From positions 1 through 64,000 of the forward strand of contig JAIXOE010000005.1 of the NCBI GenBank assembly GCA_027486895.1: a stretch of DNA of 64,000 bases, written 5' to 3'. The notes beneath the pieces are model-generated. The model worked only from the letters and a program-made list of their open reading frames with translations. It was not told the DNA's origin and did no database searches. Source of the DNA: Sphingomonadales bacterium. Lineage in GTDB: Bacteria > Pseudomonadota > Alphaproteobacteria > Sphingomonadales > Sphingomonadaceae. The position numbers and the translations under genes were made by a program. Of the stretch, positions 27,242-35,949 are shown piece after piece; the stretch's first letter is position 1, and each line of letters starts with the position of its first letter.

Positions 27242-27931
27242 ATGGCCTTAACTAAAATTAGCCGGATGAGCGAAGCCGACCATCAATTGGTTACTGCTGC
27301 GGTCGCAGATGCCGAGCATCACACAAGTGGCGAGATTGTGACCATCGTGACCGATCTCTCCGATCATTACGAAGACATAGGCATCGCCTGGGCAAGCGGC
27401 GTCGCTTTCGTCGCGCTCGCCACCTACGCGATGTTCCCTGACTTCTACATGCGCCTCATCAACGGCCTGACCGGTGGTTGGGGTCATGAATATACAACGC
27501 GCGAATATGTCGCGCTGATGCTGACAGCGGTTGCGTTGAAATGGGTCGGCACGTGGCTGATCCTGAAATGGATGCCCTTGCGTCTATTGCTGACACCCAA
27601 GGCGACCAAATTGGCACGGGTGCGTGGACGCGCAATCAGCCTCTTTAAAGTCGGAACCGAATCGAAGACCGTCGGGCGCACCGGCGTGTTGTTGTATTTG
27701 TCGATGCTGGAACATCGTGCCGAAATCGTAGCTGACGAAGCCATTGCTTCAAAGGTAGCTCCAGAGGTTTGGGGCGACGCGATGGTTGCGCTTCTAGACC
27801 ATGTGAAGGCGGGCAACCCTGGACAGGGCGTAGCTGCGGCCGTTCAGCAAATGGGTGTTGTTTTGGCGGAGCATTTCCCCAAAGGCAGCGAAAACCCCAA
27901 CGAACTACCGGACAGGCTCATCGAGTTATGA
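27242..27931 (+). CDS. TPM-domain membrane protein
   Basis: 229 aa from the ATG at 27242; a TTG at 27224 would overlap the previous gene. A degenerate TPM domain is split by two membrane segments (about residues 48-70 and 92-112). HTSGEIVTIVTDLSDHYEDIGIAWA at the N terminus and LLYLSMLEHRAEIVADEAI in the second half are typical of the partner of LemA and YgcG-like proteins. The stop overlaps the nudix gene start by four bases (ATGA). Confidence 0.82.
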   Translation: MALTKISRMSEADHQLVTAAVADAEHHTSGEIVTIVTDLSDHYEDIGIAWASGVAFVALATYAMFPDFYMRLINGLTGGWGHEYTTREYVALMLTAVALKWVGTWLILKWMPLRLLLTPKATKLARVRGRAISLFKVGTESKTVGRTGVLLYLSMLEHRAEIVADEAIASKVAPEVWGDAMVALLDHVKAGNPGQGVAAAVQQMGVVLAEHFPKGSENPNELPDRLIEL

Positions 27932-28446
27932 ATGCAGACGAAGAAGTAGAAAACGTGATGTGGCAAGGCCGCTTCATCACGGCGAAGACACGCGGTAAAT
28001 GGGAATATGTCAGCCGTGCGCGCGGTATCAAAGCTGGGGTCATTCTCGCAGTCGAAGATGACCATGTCCTGCTCGTCGAACAATATCGCGTGCCGCTTGG
28101 CGCAAATTGTATCGAGCTCCCCGCTGGCCTCATCGGCGACCATGAGGAAGGCGAAGATACCTTAACCTCGGCCGCACGCGAGCTTGAGGAAGAAACCGGC
28201 TATCGGGCAGATAGCCTCGAAATCGTCGGCGAGTTTTTTTCATCCCCCGGTATGGTCAGCGAGAGCTTTTCGCTGGTGCGCGCGAGCGGTTTAACCAAAG
28301 TATCGGATGGCGGTGGTGTTGATGGCGAAAATATCGTCGTGCACCGCATCGCCCTACCCGACTTGCCACGCTTCGTTCAATCAAAGCGCGAAGAGGGCTG
28401 CGTTGTCGACGTCAAGCTGCTGATGCTGCCCGGGATGGTGTTTTAA
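27928..28446 (+). CDS. Nudix hydrolase, ADP-ribose pyrophosphatase-like
   Basis: 172 aa from the ATG at 27928. The Nudix box GDHEEGEDTLTSAARELEEETGY (G-x5-E-x7-REUxEExGU) is intact, so metal-dependent pyrophosphohydrolase activity is expected. VLLVEQYRVPLGANCIELPAG and the position of PGMVSESFSLVRA resemble ADP-ribose and nucleoside-diphosphate-sugar hydrolases. It is coupled to the TPM gene and convergent with the NDUFS4-like gene, overlapping it by four bases. Confidence 0.87.
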   Translation: MNADEEVENVMWQGRFITAKTRGKWEYVSRARGIKAGVILAVEDDHVLLVEQYRVPLGANCIELPAGLIGDHEEGEDTLTSAARELEEETGYRADSLEIVGEFFSSPGMVSESFSLVRASGLTKVSDGGGVDGENIVVHRIALPDLPRFVQSKREEGCVVDVKLLMLPGMVF

Positions 28447-28721
28447 CGGAAGTTATCCGCATAAGCCTGAAGTTTCAGCGTCTTGGGCGGTGTCGGAATA
28501 TAGGTCGCAGCGATGCCTTTTTTGTCCGCATAAGCGCGCGCGGCATCAAGCGTTGGAAAGGTCAATTGAACCTGCGCTTGTGTATCGCCTGATCCAGCCC
28601 AACCCATGAGCGGGTCCGCCTTACGTGGTTCATTCGACTGAAACTCGAGTACCCACTCGTCTCTGCGACCACGGCCAGATTGCATGGCATTTTTAGGACG
28701 CTGAAAAATACGGGCAGACAT
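28443..28721 (-). CDS. NDUFS4-like complex I accessory protein (ETC complex I subunit conserved region)
   Basis: 92 aa from the ATG at 28721. MSARIFQRPKNAMQSG at the start, WVLEFQ, LMGWAGSGDT and the C-terminal PKTLKLQAYADNFR are the conserved parts of the family that includes the 18-kDa NDUFS4 subunit of mitochondrial complex I and its alphaproteobacterial counterparts. It should be a peripheral accessory subunit of NADH:quinone oxidoreductase. It lies downstream of hrpB, away from any nuo operon, which is usual for this gene. Confidence 0.85.
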   Translation of the reverse strand: MSARIFQRPKNAMQSGRGRRDEWVLEFQSNEPRKADPLMGWAGSGDTQAQVQLTFPTLDAARAYADKKGIAATYIPTPPKTLKLQAYADNFR

Positions 28722-28777
28722 GGATGTTTCCTGAAAGTTATGTTCGCTGACGCTCTGCCCGAATGGCAGCGGATTCG

Positions 28778-31249
28778 TCAAGCGTTGCGGGTCGTATCTC
28801 GCGTTTGTGCCTTCTTCGTCTTCAGACTGGCAATGCTTTCCCACGGCGCGTCGGGCCAGTTATGCCGCGGATATCTCCCACGCATTTCCTTGGCAACATC
28901 GCGCCAACTGCCACGCCAGAACTCTGGCAGATTGCGGGTGGTCTGGATTGGACGGCCAGCAGGTGACGTGAGACTTAACACCAGCGCAATACGATCGGCT
29001 CCAACTGTGGGATGCGTATCAAGGCCAAACAAAGCCTGTACGCGCAGCTCTACCGTTGGCCCGGCCTCTGCGGCATAGTCGATGGCATGCGTTGTCCCTG
29101 CAGGACTGATGAAGGACGCTGCTGCGATTTGGTCAATGCGGCTGCGCTGATCCCAGCCAAGCATATTGTCGAGCGCAGCAGACAATGCCGAGGGAGATAT
29201 ATCGCGCAGCCGGTTCACGCCCATCAGCAGCGGCAATAGCCATTGCTCTGCCGTGTCGGCTAGCGAAACGTCACTCACTCCCGATATGCCTGCAAATTGT
29301 GCGCGTTCACGTAGCGCGAGCGCCGCCTTTGACCAAGGCAGTGCCGCAACGCCCACTTCGCGTAGAGCACCGAGTAACGCATGCGCCACGGCCGTCTGGT
29401 CGGGTTTTTCTACCCGTCCTTCACTCAAGACTATCGCGCCGAGCCGCCGCTGCACGCGCGCCTCCACACGGTCGACGCTTTTATCGTAGGACAAGACTTC
29501 TTCCTGCGTTACGCGTTCGGCGAAACGGCTGAGTATCTCTGCTTCCGTCAGTGCCGCAGCGGACAGTATGCGTGCGCCGGATGCAGCGCCTTGAACATCG
29601 GCCACCGCGAGCCATTCTTCGCGTGCCAATAAAGAAGCCGTGTCCAACTGCAATCCACGCCCCATAGCGCTAATCCATTTTTCGCCCTTGCCATCACGGC
29701 GCTTGGCAATGCGGTCCGGATAGGCGGTGGCGATGAGGCCACCGACGCTGAGCGGCTCTTGTCCGCTTTCGCGACCACTGCACATCCGCGCGATACGCTG
29801 CGCCAGCTTGCGTGCGGCATCAGCCTTTGGGCTGCGTTCGCCGACAAATCTCTCAAATCGCGTTTCGATATTCTCGCCTTGCCCGCCAAGCCCGCGTTCC
29901 TGCAGCAACAAAGCCAGCATGGCCGCATCCTCGCCCTGCCCGCTTTTTGATGCTTCAACCACCATATGCGCTAGCGGCGGCGGCAATGGCATGTCAGCGA
30001 GGTTTATCCCGTGCTGCGTAATATGTCCGGACGCGTCGAGTGCGTTGATGGACAACAGCAACTTTCGCGCTTGCTGGATCGCGGGTGCTGGCGGGTTATC
30101 AAGCCAGCGCAATTTCGCCGGGTCATTCTCTCCCCAACGCGCGCTGTCGAGCAGCAGGGGCGCAAGGTCGCTTTCCAATATCTCCGGCGGGTCGAATGGA
30201 GGTAGCCCACCATTGCCTGCCTCCTGCCACAGCCGATACGCCACGCCCGCCTGCTGCCGCGCGGCGCGCCCTGCCCGCTGCGTGACCGCAGACAGGCTCG
30301 CGCGCTCGGTTACCAGACGCGTGACGCCAGCCGACTGATCAAACCGCGCGCGCCTTGCCAAGCCACTATCGATGACGATGCGAACGCCATCAATGGTCAG
30401 GCTGGTCTCGGCGATGTTGGTGGCGAAGATTAGCTTGCGACGCTGCTGCGCATCGCGTCGGACCGCCAGCCTTTGCGCCGCCGGGTCAATCTGGCCATGC
30501 AATTTATGTACGACGATGTCCCCGCCAATATTGCCGAGGGCATCCACCGCGCGATCTATTTCCCGCACGCCTGGAAGGAAAACGAGAATGTCGCCATCGT
30601 CCTCAGACAGCGCTTGGCGGACAGCGCGAACAATATCCGTTTCGATCGGTTGCTCGGCGCGCCGGCCGACATATTGGAAATCCAGCGGCCATCTTTTGCC
30701 ATCGCTCTCCAAAACCGGCGCGTCGCCCATCAACTGGGAAAATCTGGAACCATCCAGCGTTGCGGACATCGCAAGCAAACGCAGGTCTGGCCGGAATGCG
30801 GCCTGCGCCTCAAGGGCAAGCGCCAGCCCAAAGTCACTATCGATGCTGCGTTCATGGACTTCATCGAACAATACCGCAGAAACGCCCGAAAGCTCGGGAT
30901 CACTGATGATACGGTTCCTGAAAATGCCCTCCGTCATCACCAAGATGCGGGTATTGGGGCCTTGTTTGCTATCCAGCCGTGTCGTGTAGCCAACCCGTCC
31001 ACCGACCGCTTCGCCCAGCCCCTCGGAAATGCGTTCCGCCGCCATACGTGCGGCGAGGCGGCGCGGGGACAGCAGCAAGATTTGGCCATCGCAATAGGGC
31101 TCATTCAACAAAGCTGGTGCGACCATAGTCGTCTTGCCTGCCCCGGGTGGTGCAATGAGGACTGCGTTTGACGCCACACGCAACGACGCCAGCAAATCTG
31201 GCATAACGGCCATGACGGGCAGCGTTTGGTCCGATATCTGTTCAGCCAT
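28778..31249 (-). CDS. hrpB: ATP-dependent helicase HrpB
   Basis: 823 aa, full length for HrpB. DEAH-box motifs: Walker A APPGAGKTT near residue 34, DEVH as motif II in VLFDEVHERSID, SATLD as motif III, FATNIAETSLTIDGV and QRAGRAARQ as motifs V and VI. The C-terminal HrpB-specific domain reaches LPEFWRGSWRDVAKEMRGRYPRHNWPDAP, written here as PEFWRGSW and MRGRYPRH. It is an SF2 helicase of uncertain substrate; relatives bind RNA. It follows the polyprenyl synthase by 59 bp. Confidence 0.93.
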   Translation of the reverse strand: MAEQISDQTLPVMAVMPDLLASLRVASNAVLIAPPGAGKTTMVAPALLNEPYCDGQILLLSPRRLAARMAAERISEGLGEAVGGRVGYTTRLDSKQGPNTRILVMTEGIFRNRIISDPELSGVSAVLFDEVHERSIDSDFGLALALEAQAAFRPDLRLLAMSATLDGSRFSQLMGDAPVLESDGKRWPLDFQYVGRRAEQPIETDIVRAVRQALSEDDGDILVFLPGVREIDRAVDALGNIGGDIVVHKLHGQIDPAAQRLAVRRDAQQRRKLIFATNIAETSLTIDGVRIVIDSGLARRARFDQSAGVTRLVTERASLSAVTQRAGRAARQQAGVAYRLWQEAGNGGLPPFDPPEILESDLAPLLLDSARWGENDPAKLRWLDNPPAPAIQQARKLLLSINALDASGHITQHGINLADMPLPPPLAHMVVEASKSGQGEDAAMLALLLQERGLGGQGENIETRFERFVGERSPKADAARKLAQRIARMCSGRESGQEPLSVGGLIATAYPDRIAKRRDGKGEKWISAMGRGLQLDTASLLAREEWLAVADVQGAASGARILSAAALTEAEILSRFAERVTQEEVLSYDKSVDRVEARVQRRLGAIVLSEGRVEKPDQTAVAHALLGALREVGVAALPWSKAALALRERAQFAGISGVSDVSLADTAEQWLLPLLMGVNRLRDISPSALSAALDNMLGWDQRSRIDQIAAASFISPAGTTHAIDYAAEAGPTVELRVQALFGLDTHPTVGADRIALVLSLTSPAGRPIQTTRNLPEFWRGSWRDVAKEMRGRYPRHNWPDAPWESIASLKTKKAQTRDTTRNA

Positions 31250-31308
31250 AAGGGATTCCGGCTGTGGTCATGAATTGCGCCTGTGCATCAGCGGCACTGA
31301 CCGTGCGA

Positions 31309-32322
31309 TCAATATGCCCGTGCTATTGCGAATTCGACCGCCTCAGTCAGCGCAGACTTGGCTTCACCGGCGGGGAAATGCGCAATCGCGTCAATAGCCC
31401 GTTGGCCATAATGCCGTGCACGATCCAGCGTATCGTCAATCGCGTTGTGCGCCTGCAGCAACGTGCGCGCATGGACTAAATCTGCGTCGGCAATGCGGTT
31501 GCCAAGCATCGCGTCTCGCCAGAACTTCTGTTCCTCCGCATTACCGCGGCAATGGGCCAAAATGACGGGCAAAGTTACCTTGCCGTCGCGGAAATCGTCG
31601 CCGCTGTCTTTGCCCATGGTCGCGCCATCGGAAACATAATCAATGGCGTCATCGACCAATTGAAATGCAATGCCCAAATTGCGGCCATAAGCGTCCAGCG
31701 ACATTTCTTGCGCATCGCCACTTTCCGCAACGACCGCGGCAATTCGGCAGGCCGCTGCAAACAAGGCCGCCGTTTTCGCACCGATGATTTCCAGATATTT
31801 CTCTTCAGTTGTCGAAATCTGGCGCTGTGCCGTCAACTGGTTGACCTCGCCCTCGGCAATCACGGCCGACGCGTTCGACAATATTTTGAGAACCTTGAGC
31901 GATCCGTCCTCAACCATCAACTCAAACGAACGGCTGAACAGGAAGTCGCCCACCAATACTGCAGCTGGGTTGCCGAAAATCAAATTAGCAGCGGTTTTGC
32001 CGCGGCGCATGTCGCTGCCGTCTACGACATCATCATGCAGCAACGTGGCCGTGTGAATAAACTCGACGGCGGCGGCTAGCTTGTGATGGCGGTCACCGGG
32101 ATAATCGAGAAGCTTCGCGCAGGCCAATGTCAGCATCGGGCGCATCCGCTTGCCGCCGCCAGCGATGAGATGTCCGGCCAGTTCAGGAATAAGCGGGATT
32201 TCTGACTGCATCCGATCAAGAATGACCGCGTTTACCTTGTTCATTCCGGGTGCGACCAGCTTGAACATTGGTTCCAAAGATGGCGCGCGATTTCCGCCGA
32301 TTTTATGTATTGTTGCCGTCAT
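31309..32322 (-). CDS. ispB: Polyprenyl (octaprenyl-type) diphosphate synthase
   Basis: 337 aa from the ATG at 32322 (MTATIHKIGG). The first Asp-rich motif is LLHDDVVDGSDMRRG near residue 95 and the second is LVDDAIDY near 223; GGGKRMRP near 60 binds isopentenyl diphosphate. It is a trans-long-chain prenyl synthase making the side chain of ubiquinone, probably octa- to decaprenyl; chain length cannot be read with certainty. It is divergent from the chorismate mutase gene. Confidence 0.9.
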   Translation of the reverse strand: MTATIHKIGGNRAPSLEPMFKLVAPGMNKVNAVILDRMQSEIPLIPELAGHLIAGGGKRMRPMLTLACAKLLDYPGDRHHKLAAAVEFIHTATLLHDDVVDGSDMRRGKTAANLIFGNPAAVLVGDFLFSRSFELMVEDGSLKVLKILSNASAVIAEGEVNQLTAQRQISTTEEKYLEIIGAKTAALFAAACRIAAVVAESGDAQEMSLDAYGRNLGIAFQLVDDAIDYVSDGATMGKDSGDDFRDGKVTLPVILAHCRGNAEEQKFWRDAMLGNRIADADLVHARTLLQAHNAIDDTLDRARHYGQRAIDAIAHFPAGEAKSALTEAVEFAIARAY

Positions 32323-32418
32323 AATCCCACTGCTCTGACGACAGCCGCGTCGCAAGGCAAGTGCAAATGGCGTATTTCCTCTTGTCCACTGCGGTCATTA
32401 TCGGCACAGGATGCGCGC

Positions 32419-32706
32419 ATGGACGACATAGAAACCCTCACCCGTTTTCGTGAGAGCATCGACAATATCGATGCTGCGCTCGTATTCATGTTGGCCGAGC
32501 GCTTTAAAATAACGCAGGCGGTAGGGGAATTTAAGGCCAAATCTGCGCTGCCTCCAGCTGACCCTGCACGCGAGGAACGTCAGATTGAAAGGCTTCGGCA
32601 ACTGGCCCGCGACGCGAAGCTTGATCCGGATTTTACCGAAAAGTTCCTGCGTTTCATCATCGATGAGGTTATCCGTCACCATCAGCAGATCCGCGACGCA
32701 GGCTGA
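32419..32706 (+). CDS. Chorismate mutase (AroQ type)
   Basis: 95 aa from the ATG at 32419. All-helical AroQ fold: LTRFRESIDNIDAALVFMLAERFKITQAVGEFKA carries the active-site Arg and Lys (quoted in parts: RESIDNID, ERFKITQAVGEFKA), and KFLRFIIDEVIRHHQQI carries the Gln near the end. It converts chorismate to prephenate for phenylalanine and tyrosine synthesis. It stands alone and abuts the stop of the convergent histidine kinase. Confidence 0.9.
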   Translation: MDDIETLTRFRESIDNIDAALVFMLAERFKITQAVGEFKAKSALPPADPAREERQIERLRQLARDAKLDPDFTEKFLRFIIDEVIRHHQQIRDAG

Positions 32707-34017
32707 TTAGCTTATTGCTTTGGGTAACCTAAGCCGCACGAGAAGCCCGCCCAAATCTTCGCTTTCTTCAAGCCGGACGGTTCCGCCGTAAATTTCCACA
32801 ACATCGCGAACAATCGCTAAGCCAAGCCCGGTGCCAGGCTTGCCGGTATCGAGACGCGCGCCCCTGTCGAACAAGCGCTCACGCTCGCCTTCCGGAATGC
32901 CTTTGCCGTCGTCTTCGACCAGCATTTCAACAAAATCGCCAGCGTCCTCAACCGTTACAAACACGCTTCCGCCACCATATTTCGCTGCATTTTCGATGAG
33001 GTTTCCAAGCATCTCATCAAGGTCCTGGCGTTCAACGCGCGCCGCTATTTCCTTATCGCCTGCCATATCGAGCCGGACGTGAGAATATAGGCGACTCACG
33101 GCACGCTCGACCGACTCGAGGCTGTCCCAGACTTGCGCGCGGCTATGGCTGTGGCCACGGCGGCCAACTGCACGCGCACGCGCCAAATGGTGGTCAACCT
33201 GACGCCGCATCGTGGTTGCTTCGCGAATGACGGTTTCGGCGAGATCAGGGGATTGTGCAGTGGCACTGTTCATGATGACCGTGAGCGGCGTCTTAAGTGC
33301 GTGGGCCAAGTTCCCAGCATGACGCCGCGATTCTTCCGCCTGCTTCTCATTATGGTCAAGCAAGGCATTCAGCTCGTTGACCATCGGCATGACTTCGTCA
33401 GGCAAAGCGTCGGTAACGCGGCTTTCGCGGCCGCTGCGCATCTGCGCAATCGCCTTGCGCACGGCACGCAGGGGCCATAGACCGTAAAATGTTTGGAGCG
33501 CCGCCAGGATGATGAGGCCGAGCGCCAGCAAGAGAAAGCTTGTGACGAGAACAGAACGCAATTCCGTAATTTGCCCATCAAGACTGTCGCGGCTTTGCGC
33601 GACCATGAACGTCCACGCGATGTCAGAATCAGGGAGCCGGATAGCACGCTCGGCGATGCGCAAGGGTTCGTCGGTGAATTCGTTGCTGTTCCGAAAATGG
33701 ACTGCTTGGTCGTTGTGATCGACAGGCGCGTTGAGCGCTCGGTCCCATAATGACCGAGATGGAAATGGCATCGCGCCTTCGCCGGTGATTTGCCAATAAA
33801 GACCGCTATTAGGTTCAAGAAAACGCTGATCGCCCAATGGGCGGTTCATCCGGATTTCACCATCGGGACCGATCTCAGCGGAAGCAATCATCGCCGTCAG
33901 AACATATTCAAGCTGATTATCGAAATTCTGCTCGACCGAATTGGTCAGCACGCGGTCAAGCGCTGCACCGCCGCCAATCAACAATATCGTAATCCACGCC
34001 GCAGCGGTCAGAATCAT
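32707..34017 (-). CDS. PhoQ-like sensor histidine kinase
   Basis: 436 aa from the first ATG. TM1 begins at residue 2 (LTAAAWITILLIGGG) and TM2 lies at about 156-177, around a periplasmic sensor of the PhoQ-like type. H-box NLAHALKTPLTVIMN, N-box LGNLIENAAKYG, G1 EDDGKGIPE and G2 GTGLGLAIV are intact. It pairs with the regulator immediately upstream. The frame stays open for 29 more codons to a CTG (34104) that overlaps the regulator stop as CTGA, and that extension has a charged N terminus ahead of TM1; the true start may be this CTG. Confidence 0.9.
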   Translation of the reverse strand: MILTAAAWITILLIGGGAALDRVLTNSVEQNFDNQLEYVLTAMIASAEIGPDGEIRMNRPLGDQRFLEPNSGLYWQITGEGAMPFPSRSLWDRALNAPVDHNDQAVHFRNSNEFTDEPLRIAERAIRLPDSDIAWTFMVAQSRDSLDGQITELRSVLVTSFLLLALGLIILAALQTFYGLWPLRAVRKAIAQMRSGRESRVTDALPDEVMPMVNELNALLDHNEKQAEESRRHAGNLAHALKTPLTVIMNSATAQSPDLAETVIREATTMRRQVDHHLARARAVGRRGHSHSRAQVWDSLESVERAVSRLYSHVRLDMAGDKEIAARVERQDLDEMLGNLIENAAKYGGGSVFVTVEDAGDFVEMLVEDDGKGIPEGERERLFDRGARLDTGKPGTGLGLAIVRDVVEIYGGTVRLEESEDLGGLLVRLRLPKAIS

Positions 34018-34100
34018 CCGGCGGGTAAGCGAACCCGTACTCTGAAACTGGCTTCGCCACGTCGGTGCTTGATTGGCCGTTTGAATGGCGACCGGCGGGT

Positions 34101-34766
34101 TCAGCTGACGGGTTCCTCAAGGCTGTAGCCGAGGCCACGGATCGTCGAGATGACATCCTGACCAAGCTTCTTGCGGATGCGCGTTACGAACACTTCAATC
34201 GTGTTGGAATCGCGGTCGAAATCCTGATCGTAAATATGTTCAATCAGTTCTGTCCGCGAAACGACCTTGCCCTTGTGGTGCATAAGATAGGACAGCAGCT
34301 TATATTCCTGCGCTGTCAATTTCACGGGCTGACCATCAAGCGTGACACGACCCGACCGCGTATCAAGGCGAACCTCGCCAACGGTAAGCTCGGACGAGGC
34401 ATTGCCTGATGCACGGCGGATGAGCGCACGAAGACGCGCGATGAGCTCTTCGGTCTGGAACGGCTTTGCCAGATAATCGTCGGCACCGGCATCAAGACCA
34501 GCAACCTTGTCCGACCAGCTATCACGCGCAGTCAGAACCAAAACAGGGAACTTCCTGCCTTCCTTGCGCCAGCGATCGAGAACGGTCAGGCCGTCAATTT
34601 CGGGCAGGCCAAGGTCAAGGATGACCGCATCATAATTCTCGGTTGAACCCATATAATGGCCGTCTTCGCCATCGGTAGACAAATCGACCGCATATCCAGC
34701 CCCTTCAAGGGTGGACTTCAGTTGCTTGCCCAAGGTGGGTTCGTCTTCGACGATTAAGATGCGCAT
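34101..34766 (-). CDS. OmpR/PhoP-family response regulator
   Basis: 221 aa. Receiver domain with acidic pocket EDE (residues 7-9), phosphoacceptor Asp in VILDLGLPEIDG near residue 51, T in LVLTARD and Lys in LAKPF. Winged-helix domain with LTAQEYKLLSYLMHHKGKVVSR and a C terminus of TIRGLGYSLEEP. It is a DNA-binding transcription factor partnered with the following PhoQ-like kinase. The PepSY-like gene upstream may be a target or accessory. Confidence 0.93.
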   Translation of the reverse strand: MRILIVEDEPTLGKQLKSTLEGAGYAVDLSTDGEDGHYMGSTENYDAVILDLGLPEIDGLTVLDRWRKEGRKFPVLVLTARDSWSDKVAGLDAGADDYLAKPFQTEELIARLRALIRRASGNASSELTVGEVRLDTRSGRVTLDGQPVKLTAQEYKLLSYLMHHKGKVVSRTELIEHIYDQDFDRDSNTIEVFVTRIRKKLGQDVISTIRGLGYSLEEPVS

Positions 34767-34838
34767 GCTGTCCCCTTCAAATGTTAAAAATTATGTCGGA
34801 ATCGGGCTAGCAGATTCGCTGCCTGCCGCAAAATCCAA

Positions 34839-35135
34839 TCAGCGTTGGCGCAATACGCTGCCGGTTTTGCCATCTACATCAACGAAGATAACTCGGTCCT
34901 TGTTGATGAACTTCAGCCGGTATACCTGCGCACTTGGGTCATATTCAGGCCCAAGATACTGCATCCCGCGCATCCGCGGTACGACGCTTGCCTCGATTTC
35001 GCGCAAGGGCTTCACCTTCCCGGCCGCCATATCCTGACGCGCATCGTCCTGTTCACCGCGACGTGCATCCGCGGGAAAGGCAGCGAGCAACGCAATTGCG
35101 GACAGTCCTGCAAAAACTAAGGTTCGGTTTAACAT
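34839..35135 (-). CDS. PepSY-like periplasmic protein
   Basis: 98 aa. A signal peptide ends near FPADA (residue 24). The C-terminal half AQVYRLKFINKDRVIFVDVDGKTGSVL has the strand-turn pattern of PepSY propeptide-like domains (quoted as YRLKFINKD and VDGKTG). Such genes commonly sit directly upstream of PhoPQ-like systems, where they may modulate the sensor. It is 72 bp ahead of the regulator on the same strand. Confidence 0.75.
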   Translation of the reverse strand: MLNRTLVFAGLSAIALLAAFPADARRGEQDDARQDMAAGKVKPLREIEASVVPRMRGMQYLGPEYDPSAQVYRLKFINKDRVIFVDVDGKTGSVLRQR

Positions 35136-35208
35136 TCTTGCGCACTACCCCCATAGCATTGAACGTAAAATGAATGGAGGCCCATCATCCAACCGGCCTC
35201 CGACAAGA

Positions 35209-35922
35209 TTATTTCACCATTTCAAAAGTGAATGAAAGCGTCGCCCCTAAGCTTAGTTCACCGGGCGCGATTGGTGTCGACTTTTCAGAAGCATCCATAG
35301 CGCGCACCATCATTGGTCCTGAATATCCGTCGCCCTGACTGTCAGTCTCTTCAACGCGCAATACGCGCACATCGGTGTAGCCGGCCTTTCGTGCCAGACC
35401 GCGCGCGCGGTTCATGGCCGTTGCCCAAACCTTGTCGCGCGCAGCAGCACGAAATGTACTGTCGTCATCAACGCTAAACGTCGGACCATTGAAGCTTGTG
35501 GCGCCATCTACAGCGAGGGCATCCACAAACGCGCCCAGCTTTTTCAGGTCCCGCAATTTGGCGTTGACCATATTCGAAGCCTGATAGCCTTTGAACACCT
35601 GCTGCCCGTCACGATAATCGAACTGCTGGCTGAGGCTAATCTGTGTGGTTTGGATATCCCGTTCTGCAATACCCAATTTCTTAAGCCGGGCGACGACCGA
35701 AGCCATTTGCACATTATTCGCCCGAACCGCCTCACTTCCCGTTGGCGCCATAGTTTGGACGCCCGTCGAGAAAGTGGCTATGTCCGGCTTGGCGTCGACT
35801 GACTCGGTTATCGTCAGATCAATGACAGGGTTTGCCGCGGTTATATTGACTTGCGTGGCCATGGCTTCGCCCGATACCAAACCTGTGGTTGCCAGCAACG
35901 CGGCAAAAATAATTCTACGCAT
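35209..35922 (-). CDS. SIMPL-domain (DUF541) periplasmic protein
   Basis: 237 aa from the ATG at 35922, preceded by an AGGAG site. A signal peptide ends near GEAMA (residue 20). The SIMPL domain starts as ITESVDAKPDIATFSTGVQT and continues with KKLGIAERDIQTTQISLSQQFDY, quoted in part as IAERDIQTTQISLSQQ. SIMPL proteins (E. coli YggE, Brucella BP26) form periplasmic ring oligomers and are tied to oxidative stress, but a biochemical activity is not firmly known. Confidence 0.87.
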   Translation of the reverse strand: MRRIIFAALLATTGLVSGEAMATQVNITAANPVIDLTITESVDAKPDIATFSTGVQTMAPTGSEAVRANNVQMASVVARLKKLGIAERDIQTTQISLSQQFDYRDGQQVFKGYQASNMVNAKLRDLKKLGAFVDALAVDGATSFNGPTFSVDDDSTFRAAARDKVWATAMNRARGLARKAGYTDVRVLRVEETDSQGDGYSGPMMVRAMDASEKSTPIAPGELSLGATLSFTFEMVK

Positions 35923-35949
35923 AAAATACTCCTGTTTTAAGCCAACCAC

